A stretch of 64,000 nucleotides of DNA from DATFTF01 sp963825175 (GTDB taxonomy: Bacteria > Acidobacteriota > Thermoanaerobaculia > UBA5066 > Gp7-AA6). Within the stretch, counting starts at the first letter, position 1. The number at the start of each line of letters is the position of its first letter. Under the pieces are notes generated by a model, which was not told the origin of the DNA, searched no databases, and saw nothing but the letters and a program-made list of their open reading frames with translations. Positions 17,305 through 25,692 of the stretch are shown one piece after another. The stretch spans positions 1,240,001 through 1,304,000 of the forward strand of contig CAWGSA010000001.1 in the NCBI GenBank assembly GCA_963825175.1, read 5' to 3'. A program made the translations under genes and the position numbers.

Positions 17305-17992
17305 GATCGCGACCGCCGTCCTCGCGCTGATGCTCGGCGCGGCCCCGGCGTGGGCCGGCGTCTCGCAGGTGCGGTTGAAGCTCCCGTTGAAGCCGCGCCT
17401 GCCGCTGCGCGGCAGCGAGCGGGTGGTGCTGGCTCCCTTCCTGATCGTGGCCGAGGCGGAGAAGGCGCGCGACAAGCGCCTTCAGAACGTCGATCTGCAG
17501 GGGGAGTTCCACCGCTTCCTGGAGAAGCAGCTGGGCAAGAAGACGAAGCTCGAGGTGGCTTTGGCCCCGGCCGACCTGAAGCTCCCGACCCAGAACCTGA
17601 CCGAGCTGGCCAAAGCCACGGAATTCTGGAGGGCGCTCGGCACGACGACCAACGCCGACATCGTCGTCTCGGGCTCGCTCGAGTTCAAGATCGAGGACCG
17701 TTCCGGATACAAGACCGAGGAGTACGTCTCCCCCATCAACGGGCAGACGTACTACCGGCAGGTGTACGTCGAGCAGACCGGCTTTCTCTTCGACATCGTC
17801 TTCCTGGTCTTCGACGGCCGCTCCGGCGAGAAGCTGCTGCAGGATGAGTTCAAGGATTTCCGCCAGACCGGCGGCCGGCGCGCCGATGAGCTCCAGGGGC
17901 TCTTCGAGAACCTGTTCTCGCTGGAGAACCAGATCCTGAACCTCTTCGTGGCCCGGGAACGGGAAGCCGACCGCTACATCTTCACGGACTGA
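17294..17992 (+). CDS. Secreted protein of unknown function
   Basis: 232 aa, GTG start overlapping the end of the TPR gene by 11 bases. A signal peptide (1-21, ending AWAG) is clear. The mature protein has the pattern of an alpha/beta periplasmic domain: VVLAPFLIV, a central ADIVVSGSLEF, and GFLFDIVFLVFDGRSGEKL, like CsgG/TolB-N-type anticodon-binding-fold proteins that build outer-membrane assemblies. I did not recognise an exact family. The neighbours suggest it acts in the periplasm with the TPR lipoprotein and the beta-barrel protein. Confidence 0.75.
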   Translation: MPRRIATAVLALMLGAAPAWAGVSQVRLKLPLKPRLPLRGSERVVLAPFLIVAEAEKARDKRLQNVDLQGEFHRFLEKQLGKKTKLEVALAPADLKLPTQNLTELAKATEFWRALGTTTNADIVVSGSLEFKIEDRSGYKTEEYVSPINGQTYYRQVYVEQTGFLFDIVFLVFDGRSGEKLLQDEFKDFRQTGGRRADELQGLFENLFSLENQILNLFVAREREADRYIFTD

Positions 17993-18029
17993 TCCCACCC
18001 TTTTTCATGGACGATTCCGGCCGCCGTTG

Positions 18030-18061
18030 GGATGTTCGGATGTCCGGATGCTCGGATGTTC
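18030..18061. repeat. Octamer array GGATGTTC x4
   Basis: Four degenerate tandem units (GGATGTTC, GGATGTCC, GGATGCTC, GGATGTTC) with a period of eight lie in the spacer before the gene at 18105. It is the only clear period-8 member of the array set. Confidence 0.85.
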
Positions 18062-18104
18062 GCGCCTGCCCCATCCCCACCGGTTCGTCCGCGGGAGAGA
18101 TCTC

Positions 18105-21014
18105 ATGAAGAAGCCCCTGCTCGCCCTCGCGTTGATCCTGGCCGCCGCGGTCGGACGCTCCCAGGACTTTTTCGGCGAGAACAAAATCGTCTACGACCAG
18201 TTCGACTGGAAGACCTACCGCTCGACACACTTCACCATCTACTTCTACGATCGGGAGAGGGCGGAGCTCGAGAAGGTCGCCTCGTACGCCGAGAGCGCCT
18301 ACGACGACATCTCGCGCCAGTTGAACTTTCAGATTCCCAAACCCATCAATCTCATCTACTACGCGACCCACTCCGAGTTCGAGCAGACCAACACCCTCCT
18401 GAACTTCATCCCCGAGGGGGTCGGCGCCTTCGCGCTGCCGTCGCGCAACCGGATGGTTCTTCCCACCGACCTTCCCGACGAGAAGCTCCAGCAGCTGATC
18501 GCCCACGAGCTCACGCACGTGTTCCAGTTCGAGATCCTCTTCGGCGGCAACTACCTGCGGGCCGCGACCACCAACGCGCCGCAGTGGTTCATCGAAGGCA
18601 TGGCCTCCTACTTCGGAAAGGACGAGGACGACAAGGACCGGATGGTGCTGCGCGACGCGGTCCTCTCCGATCAGGTGCCGGAGATCGCGGAGAGGGGCAT
18701 CGAGGGCTTCTTCGCTTACCGCTTCGGGCACGCCGTCTTCGACTTCGTGGCCTCGGAGTGGGGCAAGGACGCGGTGCGGGATCTCCTCTTCGAGTTTCGC
18801 AACCAGATCGGCGGCAACCTCGACAAGGTGGTCAAACGCTCTTTCAACATCTCGGCGGAGGACTTCGACATCAAGTTCCGCCGTTACCTGCGCCAGCGCT
18901 ACCTGAAGATCCTGGCGGAGAAGGGAGAGCCGATCGACTTCGGGGAACGTTTCAAGGTCGAGGATACGCCTTCGGCCGAGCTGTCCCCGCGTGCCTACCC
19001 CTCCGGCGACTTCGTCGCCGCCATCTCCACGTACAAGGAGCAGGCCGACGTCGTCCTGATGTCCACGCGCGAGCGCAAGCTCTTCAAGAACCTGACCAGG
19101 GGTTACACCCTGAAGTACGAGTACATCGTGTCCCAGTGGGTGACGACCGGCCCGCAGAGCGGGGCCGATCTCGCGGTCTCCCCGGACGGCAACACGATTG
19201 CCGTCTTCGCGCGCCGCGAGCGGGGACGGGACCTGCTGCTCTTGAATGCGTTGACCGGCGGAATCCGCGACCGGATCCTCATGCCGGGGCTCGACCAGCA
19301 GCTCAACCCCGCGTTTTCCCCCGACGGAAAGATCGTGGTGTTCCGGGCCCTGAAGACCGGTCGGTCCGACCTCTACGCGTATCACGTCGACACGCGCACC
19401 ATCACCAACCTGACCGACGACGACGCCTACGATTTCGGTCCGACGTTCTCCTCCGATGGTCAGTGGATCTACTACTCCTCGGTGCGGGGCACGAAGTCGA
19501 AGATCTTCCGGTTCCACCCCGACACGCCGGAGAGCCGCGAGCAGGTCACGTATGGCGACTGGAACGACGAGGATCCGGCGCTGTCCCCCGACGGCAAGCG
19601 CCTCTTCTTCACGTCGGACCGCGACGGCGGCATCTACAACATCTACTCGATCGACCTGGACAACGGCGAGACGTTCCTCCACACCAACGTCGTCGCCGGC
19701 TGCTTCTCGCCGACGGTCTTCGTGGGCAAGGACAACGTCGAGAAGCTCGTCTTCGCCGGCTACTACAAGCGGCGCTTCACGCTGTACATCGCCGACTCGA
19801 AGAAGCCGTTCAAGAAGCTCCCGGAGCTCGCCCCCGCCCCCTCCCCCACCGGGCCTCAGGGCTACGTCCCGTACCAGCCGGCCATCGAGGTGGCCATCGA
19901 TCGGGAGAAGGTGACGGCCAAGCCGTCCCACAAGCTGCAGCTGGAGGACGCCTCGATCAACGCCGGCATCAACACGGATCAGACCTTCGTGTCCAACACC
20001 GTCCTCGTCTTCGGTGACAACCTGGGCGACCGCCGATTCATCGCGTCGCTCCAGTCGCTGGCTTCTTTCACCACGTTCGACTTCGCCTACTACGACCTGA
20101 CCCATCGCCTTCAGAAGGGCATCGAGCTCTTCGACCAGCGCGTCTACTTCCTGGCTCTCGACCAGAGCCTGGGGGTCGACCGCATCGTCCGCGACCGGCG
20201 CGCCTATCGGCAGACAGGCGGCCAGTTCAACTTCGGCTATCCGCTCGACCGCTACCACCGGATCGAGGGGCAGGTCGGGTTCATCTCCCGGTCCCTCGAT
20301 TTTCCCTACGTGATCCAGAACCGCGATGGAACGCAGAATTTCTTCGTGAACCCGCGCTCGGACAACTATCCGATCATCGGCCTCTCCTTCGTCGGCGACA
20401 CGGTCAACTACCAGGAGTGGGGGCCGCTGCAGGGAACCCGCTACCGGCTGGCCGCCTCGTGGGCCCCGGACCTGGGCAAGAAGACCAAGCAGGATCCCAA
20501 TGATCCCAATGCGGAGATCCCCGGCGGATCGACGCTGACAGAGGACGTCTCCGTCGACGTGCGCGAGTACATCAAGGTGACCGCCCGCTCTCTCTTCGCG
20601 GTGCGGCTCTACGGCGCGCGCTCGACGGGGAACTTCCCCGACGTCTACTACTTCGGCGGCCTCGATACCTTGCGCGGCCTCGATTACGTCTCCCAGATCG
20701 GCAACACCGTGGCCTACGCCAATTTCGAGTTCCGGTTCCCGATGATCGATCTGCTGGCTTTTCCCTTCGGGGGTTTCCGCAATATCCGAGGCAAGGTCTT
20801 CATCGACGTGGGCGGCGCGGCCCTGGAAAACCAGAGTTTCCGCTTCTGGAACGAGAACAACCACCAGTTGATCGACGGGCGGGCGTCGTACGGATACGGC
20901 CTGGAGCTGACGTTCCTGGGCCTGCCCCTCCACTGGGACTTTGCCAAGCTGACGGATCTCAAGAAGAGTCAGTCGGGGCTCAAGACCTCGTTCTACATCG
21001 GGTACGAGTTCTAG
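18105..21014 (+). CDS. Gluzincin peptidase / beta-propeller / outer-membrane barrel protein
   Basis: 969 aa, three regions after a signal peptide (1-19). Residues 30-260 form a gluzincin-like metallopeptidase domain with zinc motif HELTH at 134-138 and the third ligand E164 in WFIEGMA, so all catalytic residues appear intact. Residues about 300-600 hold TolB/WD40-like blades (repeated SPDG...I..., FSPDGK, FSSDGQWIYYSS, LSPDGKRLFFTSDRDG). Residues about 650-969 look like an Omp85/BamA-type barrel with loop-6 motif LRGLDY and a C-terminal aromatic residue. The ATG at 18105 gives the signal peptide; the open frame extends to 18027 through the repeat array. It is probably an outer-membrane-anchored protease or assembly factor. 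Confidence 0.88.
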   Translation: MKKPLLALALILAAAVGRSQDFFGENKIVYDQFDWKTYRSTHFTIYFYDRERAELEKVASYAESAYDDISRQLNFQIPKPINLIYYATHSEFEQTNTLLNFIPEGVGAFALPSRNRMVLPTDLPDEKLQQLIAHELTHVFQFEILFGGNYLRAATTNAPQWFIEGMASYFGKDEDDKDRMVLRDAVLSDQVPEIAERGIEGFFAYRFGHAVFDFVASEWGKDAVRDLLFEFRNQIGGNLDKVVKRSFNISAEDFDIKFRRYLRQRYLKILAEKGEPIDFGERFKVEDTPSAELSPRAYPSGDFVAAISTYKEQADVVLMSTRERKLFKNLTRGYTLKYEYIVSQWVTTGPQSGADLAVSPDGNTIAVFARRERGRDLLLLNALTGGIRDRILMPGLDQQLNPAFSPDGKIVVFRALKTGRSDLYAYHVDTRTITNLTDDDAYDFGPTFSSDGQWIYYSSVRGTKSKIFRFHPDTPESREQVTYGDWNDEDPALSPDGKRLFFTSDRDGGIYNIYSIDLDNGETFLHTNVVAGCFSPTVFVGKDNVEKLVFAGYYKRRFTLYIADSKKPFKKLPELAPAPSPTGPQGYVPYQPAIEVAIDREKVTAKPSHKLQLEDASINAGINTDQTFVSNTVLVFGDNLGDRRFIASLQSLASFTTFDFAYYDLTHRLQKGIELFDQRVYFLALDQSLGVDRIVRDRRAYRQTGGQFNFGYPLDRYHRIEGQVGFISRSLDFPYVIQNRDGTQNFFVNPRSDNYPIIGLSFVGDTVNYQEWGPLQGTRYRLAASWAPDLGKKTKQDPNDPNAEIPGGSTLTEDVSVDVREYIKVTARSLFAVRLYGARSTGNFPDVYYFGGLDTLRGLDYVSQIGNTVAYANFEFRFPMIDLLAFPFGGFRNIRGKVFIDVGGAALENQSFRFWNENNHQLIDGRASYGYGLELTFLGLPLHWDFAKLTDLKKSQSGLKTSFYIGYEF

Positions 21015-21149
21015 GACAGGACGAAGGACCAGGGCGTGGGGGTGGGGGTACGGGCGGGGGTACGGGCCCCTCCTCCTGCGTCCCTCCACCCGCCGGTCCC
21101 CGTTTGGATTCGACTGTTGGCGGTCGACTCACTACAATCCGGCCCAATC

Positions 21150-21929
21150 GTGCCTGCCCGAACATCTTTGGCCATCCGGGCCCTGGGACCGTACGGCGGT
21201 TCCGCCCCCGGCTATCGCCTGACCACATTCCTGGTGGACGGCGAGTCGGCGTTGGACGCCGGCTCGCTGACCGATGCCCTGCCGCTCTCGGCGCAGCGCC
21301 GGGTCCGGAGAATCGTCCTGACCCACGCGCATTTCGACCACATCGCGTCGCTCCCGCTCCTGATGGAGAACCTCTACGGCCAGAGCGCGCCGCTCGAGAT
21401 CGTCGCGCCGGCGCCCGTCCTGGCGTCGGTCCGGCGGGACATCCTGAACGATCGCATCTGGCCGGATTTCACCAGGCTCCCCTCGAAGGCAAAGCCTTCG
21501 GTCCGGCTGCGCGCGATCGCGGAGGGAAAGCCGTTCCGCGCCGGCAGCGTGACCTTCACGGCGTTCAAGGTCAGCCATGTCGTCCCCGCCTATGGGTACG
21601 TGGTGGCCAAGCCCGGCCGCTCGGTCGTTTTTTCCGGAGACACCGAACCCACCGACTTCCTGTGGGCGGCCGTCGCGCGCAAGGCGCGGGATCTCAAGGC
21701 GATCTTCCTGGAGCTGTCTTTCTGCGACGAGCAGATCGAGATCGCCCGCGCCTCGAGGCACCTGACCCCGTCTCTGGTCCTGGCGGAGCTGCCCAAGGCC
21801 CCGCCCCGGGTTCCGATCTACCTCTACCACATGAAGCCGCCGTCGCTGTCGCGGATCCGGCGCCAGATCGCGGCGGCCGGGCAGAAGCGGTTGCGGTTGC
21901 TGGAAGGGGAACGCTCCTTCCGGTTCTGA
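21150..21929 (+). CDS. MBL-fold hydrolase, class II cAMP phosphodiesterase-like
   Basis: 259 aa metallo-beta-lactamase-fold protein. Zinc motif THAHFDHI near residue 50, then ILNDRIWPDF, which resembles the conserved N-x-IWP segment of class II 3',5'-cyclic-nucleotide phosphodiesterases, then VSHVVPAYGY, FSGDTEPTDF and a late His in YLYHMKP. This set fits the PDE class II family better than glyoxalase II, but the substrate is not proven. I chose the GTG at 21150 because the fold begins just after it; the frame is open to 21036 through a Gly/Pro-coding low-complexity spacer. Confidence 0.78.
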   Translation: MPARTSLAIRALGPYGGSAPGYRLTTFLVDGESALDAGSLTDALPLSAQRRVRRIVLTHAHFDHIASLPLLMENLYGQSAPLEIVAPAPVLASVRRDILNDRIWPDFTRLPSKAKPSVRLRAIAEGKPFRAGSVTFTAFKVSHVVPAYGYVVAKPGRSVVFSGDTEPTDFLWAAVARKARDLKAIFLELSFCDEQIEIARASRHLTPSLVLAELPKAPPRVPIYLYHMKPPSLSRIRRQIAAAGQKRLRLLEGERSFRF

Positions 21930-21938
21930 CCTCCGCCT

Positions 21939-23183
21939 CTACAACCTGTGAATTGTGGCCGGCTCTGACCGCAGGAGCCTGGCCCAGGCCAGCAGATCGA
22001 CGGCGAGCGATCCGGCCAGCCGCCCCCGCAGGGAGTCGTTGCGCAGAAGGTCGTCGCGGGTCGTTTCGAAGGCCGCCTCGCGCACCAGGTACGTCGCGGC
22101 CGCCCGCTCCTCGACGCGCAACTCCGACTCGACGACGGACCGCGGGCCGGTGCGGCGCAGCCGGAGGGCGCGTCGGGCCGGCTCGGGCCATCCCTCCTCG
22201 ACGAGCTTGGCTCCTTCCGGTCCGGCGGCATCCGAGGGGGGCTCGAGCGTCAAGCGCCAGCCGCCGGCGGTCTCTTCCTGCGCGGTCACCGCGGCCACGC
22301 CCTCGATCAGGCGCCGGTAGTTCTGCCACGACCCGATCGCTTCGAATGCGGCCTGCGGGGAGACGGGGGTCTCCAGGTAAGCCGTGATGCGGCTGCCGAT
22401 TCGCCACGAATCCGGATCTCCCGCGGCGGCCAGGGCTGCCTCCAGGATTTCCGCGTCGATCTCGAAGATCTCTGCCAGGCGTCCGGCCCGCGGCCGCGGG
22501 AGGGGGATCTGGAGCCGCGAGTGGCGATCGTCGACCCGGACCTGGCCGCGCGCGAATGAAAGGACGCGGGACGCCTCCTGGCGGCGCAGCACCACGCCCG
22601 AAAGGAACTTCGAATCAGACGCGAATGTCTCCCTCCAGCGGTCCCGGAACTCCTCCTCCGGAACCTCGGAGCCGAAGATCTCGAGCGCGCGCGGGCCGTC
22701 GGGCACGCCGGAGAGGAACTCGATGCGATATCCCCGGGACGTTGTGCCGACGGCGATCTCCGCCAGAGTCGTGTCGATTCGACCCTCCCCCGCCGGCAGC
22801 AGCGCGGGAAGGGGAAACCCGACGTCGCAGATCCAGGAGGCGGCCGCCTCCCGGACGACGAGTGCCGCGTGATCGAAGTCTCGTTCGACCCGGCCGAGAA
22901 CCTTGCGCGTCGAGAAGCCGAGGTCATTCAACAAAGCATCGAAAGCCGCGACGCGGGCAAAGCAGGTCCCTCCCGCACCCTTCTCCAGATGATCGGCCCA
23001 GAAGACCCCGGGCCACCGGGGCTTCTCCCGCGGATCGGCGACCGCGCGATTTCGGAGGATCTTGGAGGCGTTCTCAAACGGCACGCGCGCGTTGAACCGC
23101 TCGAAGAGGGCCTGGAGGAATCCCACGCCCGGTTGGGCTCGAGAGAGATCGAGGGCTTCGAGGATTTCTTCGACGGGAAGCAT
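21939..23183 (-). CDS. Arylamine N-acetyltransferase fused to a SRPBCC-like domain
   Basis: 414 aa, longer than the usual about 280 aa for arylamine N-acetyltransferase (NAT). The N-terminal 250 residues show the NAT core: VPFENASKI, then catalytic C74 in GGTCFARV, H105 in DHAALVV and D120 in ICDVGF, the Cys-His-Asp triad. The C-terminal part (about 270-414) begins with an AYLETPVSPQAAFEAIGSW motif typical of polyketide-cyclase/START-like (SRPBCC) domains. NAT acetylates aromatic amines from acetyl-CoA; the added domain might bind a hydrophobic substrate. Start ATG at 23183; a repeat array ends immediately before it, and the frame continues to 23252 through that array. Confidence 0.85.
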   Translation of the reverse strand: MLPVEEILEALDLSRAQPGVGFLQALFERFNARVPFENASKILRNRAVADPREKPRWPGVFWADHLEKGAGGTCFARVAAFDALLNDLGFSTRKVLGRVERDFDHAALVVREAAASWICDVGFPLPALLPAGEGRIDTTLAEIAVGTTSRGYRIEFLSGVPDGPRALEIFGSEVPEEEFRDRWRETFASDSKFLSGVVLRRQEASRVLSFARGQVRVDDRHSRLQIPLPRPRAGRLAEIFEIDAEILEAALAAAGDPDSWRIGSRITAYLETPVSPQAAFEAIGSWQNYRRLIEGVAAVTAQEETAGGWRLTLEPPSDAAGPEGAKLVEEGWPEPARRALRLRRTGPRSVVESELRVEERAAATYLVREAAFETTRDDLLRNDSLRGRLAGSLAVDLLAWARLLRSEPATIHRL

Positions 23184-23185
23184 CG

Positions 23186-23291
23186 AGTCACAAGTGACAG
23201 GTGGCAAGTGACAAGTGCGAAGGCTGCTGCCGATCCGCGACGAGCTTTTCACTCGTCACTCGTCACTCGTCGCTCTTCACTCGTCACTTCT
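23186..23291. repeat. Inverted heptamer arrays, GTGACGA type
   Basis: Arms at 23186-23219 and 23246-23291 carry inverted degenerate GTGACNA / TNGTCAC units between echA-like and NAT genes. The TGA stop of the enoyl-CoA hydratase gene is the first unit of one arm. This is the same unit type as at 1138-1227. Confidence 0.85.
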
Positions 23292-24030
23292 TCGTGAGTT
23301 TCTCCACCAGCTCCCCGATCCGCCGCCGCGCGTCCGGGCCAAACCAGGAATCGAGAAAAGGGTCGTCCTTGCGGGCGGCGTCGAACCGCGCGACCGCCTG
23401 CGCGCGGGCGTACGCCTTGACCGCGGCGTGGGCCTGGCGCGAACGCCCGGCGAGCAGCCGCGCGCGGGACAGGGCCTCGTCGAGCAGCGCCTCGGCCGGA
23501 ACGATCCGGTCCAACAGGCCAATCCGCCATGCGGCATCCGCGTCGAGATTCTCCCCTGTTGCCGCCAGCCGTTCCGCGGCGCGAGGCCCGATGGCGTACC
23601 GGAAGATCTCGTACAGGCACCGCGGCAAGGGAACGCCCAAGGCCACCTCGGAGAGTCCGAACTTCCCCTTCCCGACGACGGCGTACCGCTCGTCCGCCGC
23701 GGCCGCGGCGATCAGGCCGCCGGCGACGGCATGGCCGGTCAACGCGGCGACGATCGGCGCGGGAAACGCGAAGATCTCCCGCACCAGGCCGCAGTAGGCC
23801 GCGACGAAGTCGGCCATCGTCGCGCGGTCATAGCCGACGAGAATCGGCAGGTCCCAGCCCCCGGAGAAGATCGTCGGGTTCCTCGACGTGAGCACCACCG
23901 CTCCGGCCTCTCGGCTGGAGGAGAGAGCCGACCGAAGATCCGCCACGAGCTCCGGGCTGAAGGCATTGGCCGGCGCGCGGTCGAGCGCAAGGACCGCGAC
24001 GGCGTCGTGCTGTTCGACCCGAACCGTCAC
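23284..24030 (-). CDS. Enoyl-CoA hydratase/isomerase family protein
   Basis: 248 aa crotonase fold. The GTG at 24030 overlaps the pdxT stop (GTGA). The CoA/oxyanion elements are ALDRAPANAF near 17, SGGWDLPIL near 58 and GHAVAGGLIAAAAADERYA near 100. The usual catalytic Glu positions are not clear: the family motif A-x-E-x-G-x-x-P is LSEVALGVPLP near 125, where SEV keeps one Glu. It may be a hydratase or isomerase of short or branched acyl-CoA. It lies in the PLP operon by position only; I see no functional link with PLP. Confidence 0.85.
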   Translation of the reverse strand: MTVRVEQHDAVAVLALDRAPANAFSPELVADLRSALSSSREAGAVVLTSRNPTIFSGGWDLPILVGYDRATMADFVAAYCGLVREIFAFPAPIVAALTGHAVAGGLIAAAAADERYAVVGKGKFGLSEVALGVPLPRCLYEIFRYAIGPRAAERLAATGENLDADAAWRIGLLDRIVPAEALLDEALSRARLLAGRSRQAHAAVKAYARAQAVARFDAARKDDPFLDSWFGPDARRRIGELVEKLTKK

Positions 24031-24620
24031 GCGGTCTTCCGCGCCGCCGCGAGCGCTTCGAACGCGAGGCGGTGCACCCGCGCGTCTTCGGTCAACTCGG
24101 GATGAAAGGTGGCCGCGAGCACTCTCCCCTTCCGAACCAGGACCGGCTCTCCCCGAAGAGTCGCGAGGGTTTCGACGCCCGGTCCCACCCGCCGGATCCT
24201 CGGGGCGCGGATGAAGACCGCGGGCAGGGCTCCCCCCAGGGTCGGCGCGTCCACCTCGCCGACGAAGGAGTCGGCCTGGCGACCGTAGGCGTTGCGCTCG
24301 ACGCCAATATCCAGGATGGAAAGACCTTCCTGTTTCGGGTTGGTCACGTCGCGTGCGAGAAGTATCGCGCCGGCGCAGGTCCCCAGCACGGGCCGTCCGC
24401 TCTCGGCGAAGCGGCGGATCGCCTCTCCCCAGGGCGCCGACTCGAAGAACTTCCACATCGTGGTCGATTCCCCGCCCGGCAGAACGAGCCCCGCGGCGCC
24501 CTCGAGCTCCTCGGGCCGCCGCGCCTCGAAAGATTCGATGCCGAGCTCGCGGAGGCGCCGGCGATGAGCTTCGAAGTCGCCTTGAAGGGCCAGCACGGCG
24601 ATCTTGCCTGTTTCGCTCAT
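24027..24620 (-). CDS. pdxT: PLP synthase glutaminase subunit PdxT
   Basis: 197 aa class I glutamine amidotransferase that supplies ammonia to PdxS for pyridoxal 5'-phosphate synthesis. KIAVLALQGDFEAH starts the domain; GGESTTM near 48 and the nucleophile Cys in GTCAGAILLA near 80 are present, with the His/Glu pair in TFHPELTED at the end. I chose the ATG at 24620; an ATG at 24638 adds six residues. The stop overlaps the enoyl-CoA hydratase start. Upstream, between pdxS and pdxT, is an inverted repeat spacer. Confidence 0.96.
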   Translation of the reverse strand: MSETGKIAVLALQGDFEAHRRRLRELGIESFEARRPEELEGAAGLVLPGGESTTMWKFFESAPWGEAIRRFAESGRPVLGTCAGAILLARDVTNPKQEGLSILDIGVERNAYGRQADSFVGEVDAPTLGGALPAVFIRAPRIRRVGPGVETLATLRGEPVLVRKGRVLAATFHPELTEDARVHRLAFEALAAARKTA

Positions 24621-24633
24621 GAGATCCAATCGG

Positions 24634-24727
24634 TTCATTGATTCATCGGTTCATCTGTTGATTGCGTCGAACTCCGGCTTGCTCGTGGCAAATGAACCGA
24701 TGATCCGATGGGCAGATGATCCGATTC
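24634..24727. repeat. Inverted degenerate heptamers, ATCGGTTC/GATGAACCG type
   Basis: Between pdxS and pdxT, one arm at about 24634-24662 (ATTCATCGGTTCATCTG) faces an inverted arm at about 24688-24727 (AATGAACCGATGATCCGATG). The same unit type occurs at 40573-40669. Confidence 0.75.
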
Positions 24728-24730
24728 CCC

Positions 24731-25615
24731 CTACCATCCCCGCGTCTGCAGCTGCTGCTCCTCGGAGAGACTGGCGGCTTCGATTCCCTTCATGCCGACG
24801 CCCAACGACTCCTCGGCCTCGACCAGCGCCGCCGCGTCGCGCCAGTGCGTGGTCGCTTTCACGATCGCGCGGGCGCGCTTCTCGGGATCGTCGGACTTGA
24901 AGATTCCAGAGCCGACGAAGACCGATTCGGCCCCCAGGGTCATGCACAGTGCCGCGTCGGCCGGCGTCGCGATGCCCCCGGCGGCGAAGTTGGGGACCGG
25001 CAGCTTCCCCGACCCGGCGACCGCGACGACGATCTCGAAAGGCGCCTGGAGGCGCTTGGCCTCCGCCATCAGCTCGTCCTTGGACATCAGCGTCAGGTTC
25101 CGGATCTCGCGATGCACCTGCCGCAGGTGCTTGACGGCGTGCACCACATCGCCTGTCCCGGCCTCCCCCTTCGTCCGGATCATCGCCGCGCCCTCGCCGA
25201 TCCGGCGTAGCGCCTCCCCCAGGTTGCGGCACCCGCACACGAACGGCACTGCGAAATCGTGCTTGTAGACGTGGTTCTCCTCATCGGCCGGAGTCAGCAC
25301 CTCCGACTCGTCGATGAAGTCGACCTTCAATGCTTCGAGCACCCGCGCCTCCGCGATGTGCCCGATGCGGCACTTGGCCATGACCGGGATGGAGACCGCG
25401 GCCTGGATCTCGCGGATCTTGGAGACCGGCGACATGCGGGCGACTCCCCCTTCGCGCCGGATGTCCGCCGGAACCCGCTCCAACGCCATCACCGCCGCCG
25501 CGCCGGCCTGCTCGGCGATCCGGGCCTGTTCCGCGTTGACGACGTCCATGATGACGCCGCCCTTCAACATCTCGGCCAGACCAACCTTCACCCGGAACGT
25601 GTCTGTCTGATTCAT
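24731..25615 (-). CDS. pdxS: PLP synthase lyase subunit PdxS
   Basis: 294 aa (beta/alpha)8 enzyme that makes PLP from ribose 5-phosphate, glyceraldehyde 3-phosphate and ammonia. Conserved segments are GGVIMDVVNAEQARIAE, GAAAVMALERVPADIR, GGVARMS, MAKCRIGH (catalytic Lys region), FIDESEVLTPADEENH, KHDFAVPFVCGCRNLGEALRRI, the second lysine in MIRTKGEAGTG, and VPNFAAGGIATPADAALCM. All active-site regions look intact. It forms a complex with PdxT. A ribosome-binding GGAGG lies about five bases upstream of the ATG. Confidence 0.97.
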   Translation of the reverse strand: MNQTDTFRVKVGLAEMLKGGVIMDVVNAEQARIAEQAGAAAVMALERVPADIRREGGVARMSPVSKIREIQAAVSIPVMAKCRIGHIAEARVLEALKVDFIDESEVLTPADEENHVYKHDFAVPFVCGCRNLGEALRRIGEGAAMIRTKGEAGTGDVVHAVKHLRQVHREIRNLTLMSKDELMAEAKRLQAPFEIVVAVAGSGKLPVPNFAAGGIATPADAALCMTLGAESVFVGSGIFKSDDPEKRARAIVKATTHWRDAAALVEAEESLGVGMKGIEAASLSEEQQLQTRGW

Positions 25616-25644
25616 TGGTTCCTCCAGTCTCCTCGGACGACCCG

Positions 25645-25687
25645 GTCCTAATGTCCTAAGTCCTACGTCCTATGTCCTACGTCCTTC
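25645..25687. repeat. Heptamer array GTCCTAY x6
   Basis: Six degenerate units (GTCCTAAT, GTCCTAA, GTCCTAC, GTCCTAT, GTCCTAC, GTCCTTC) fill the spacer between pdxR and pdxS. Only one arm is clear here. Confidence 0.85.
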
Positions 25688-25692
25688 GCTCC

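Noticed and set aside
17982..21089. 1035-codon open frame on the minus strand, opposite the gene at 18105
   Set aside because: It is antisense to a gene with clear domains, is full of Val/Asp/Glu/Arg as expected for the mirror of GC-rich codons, and has no recognisable motif.
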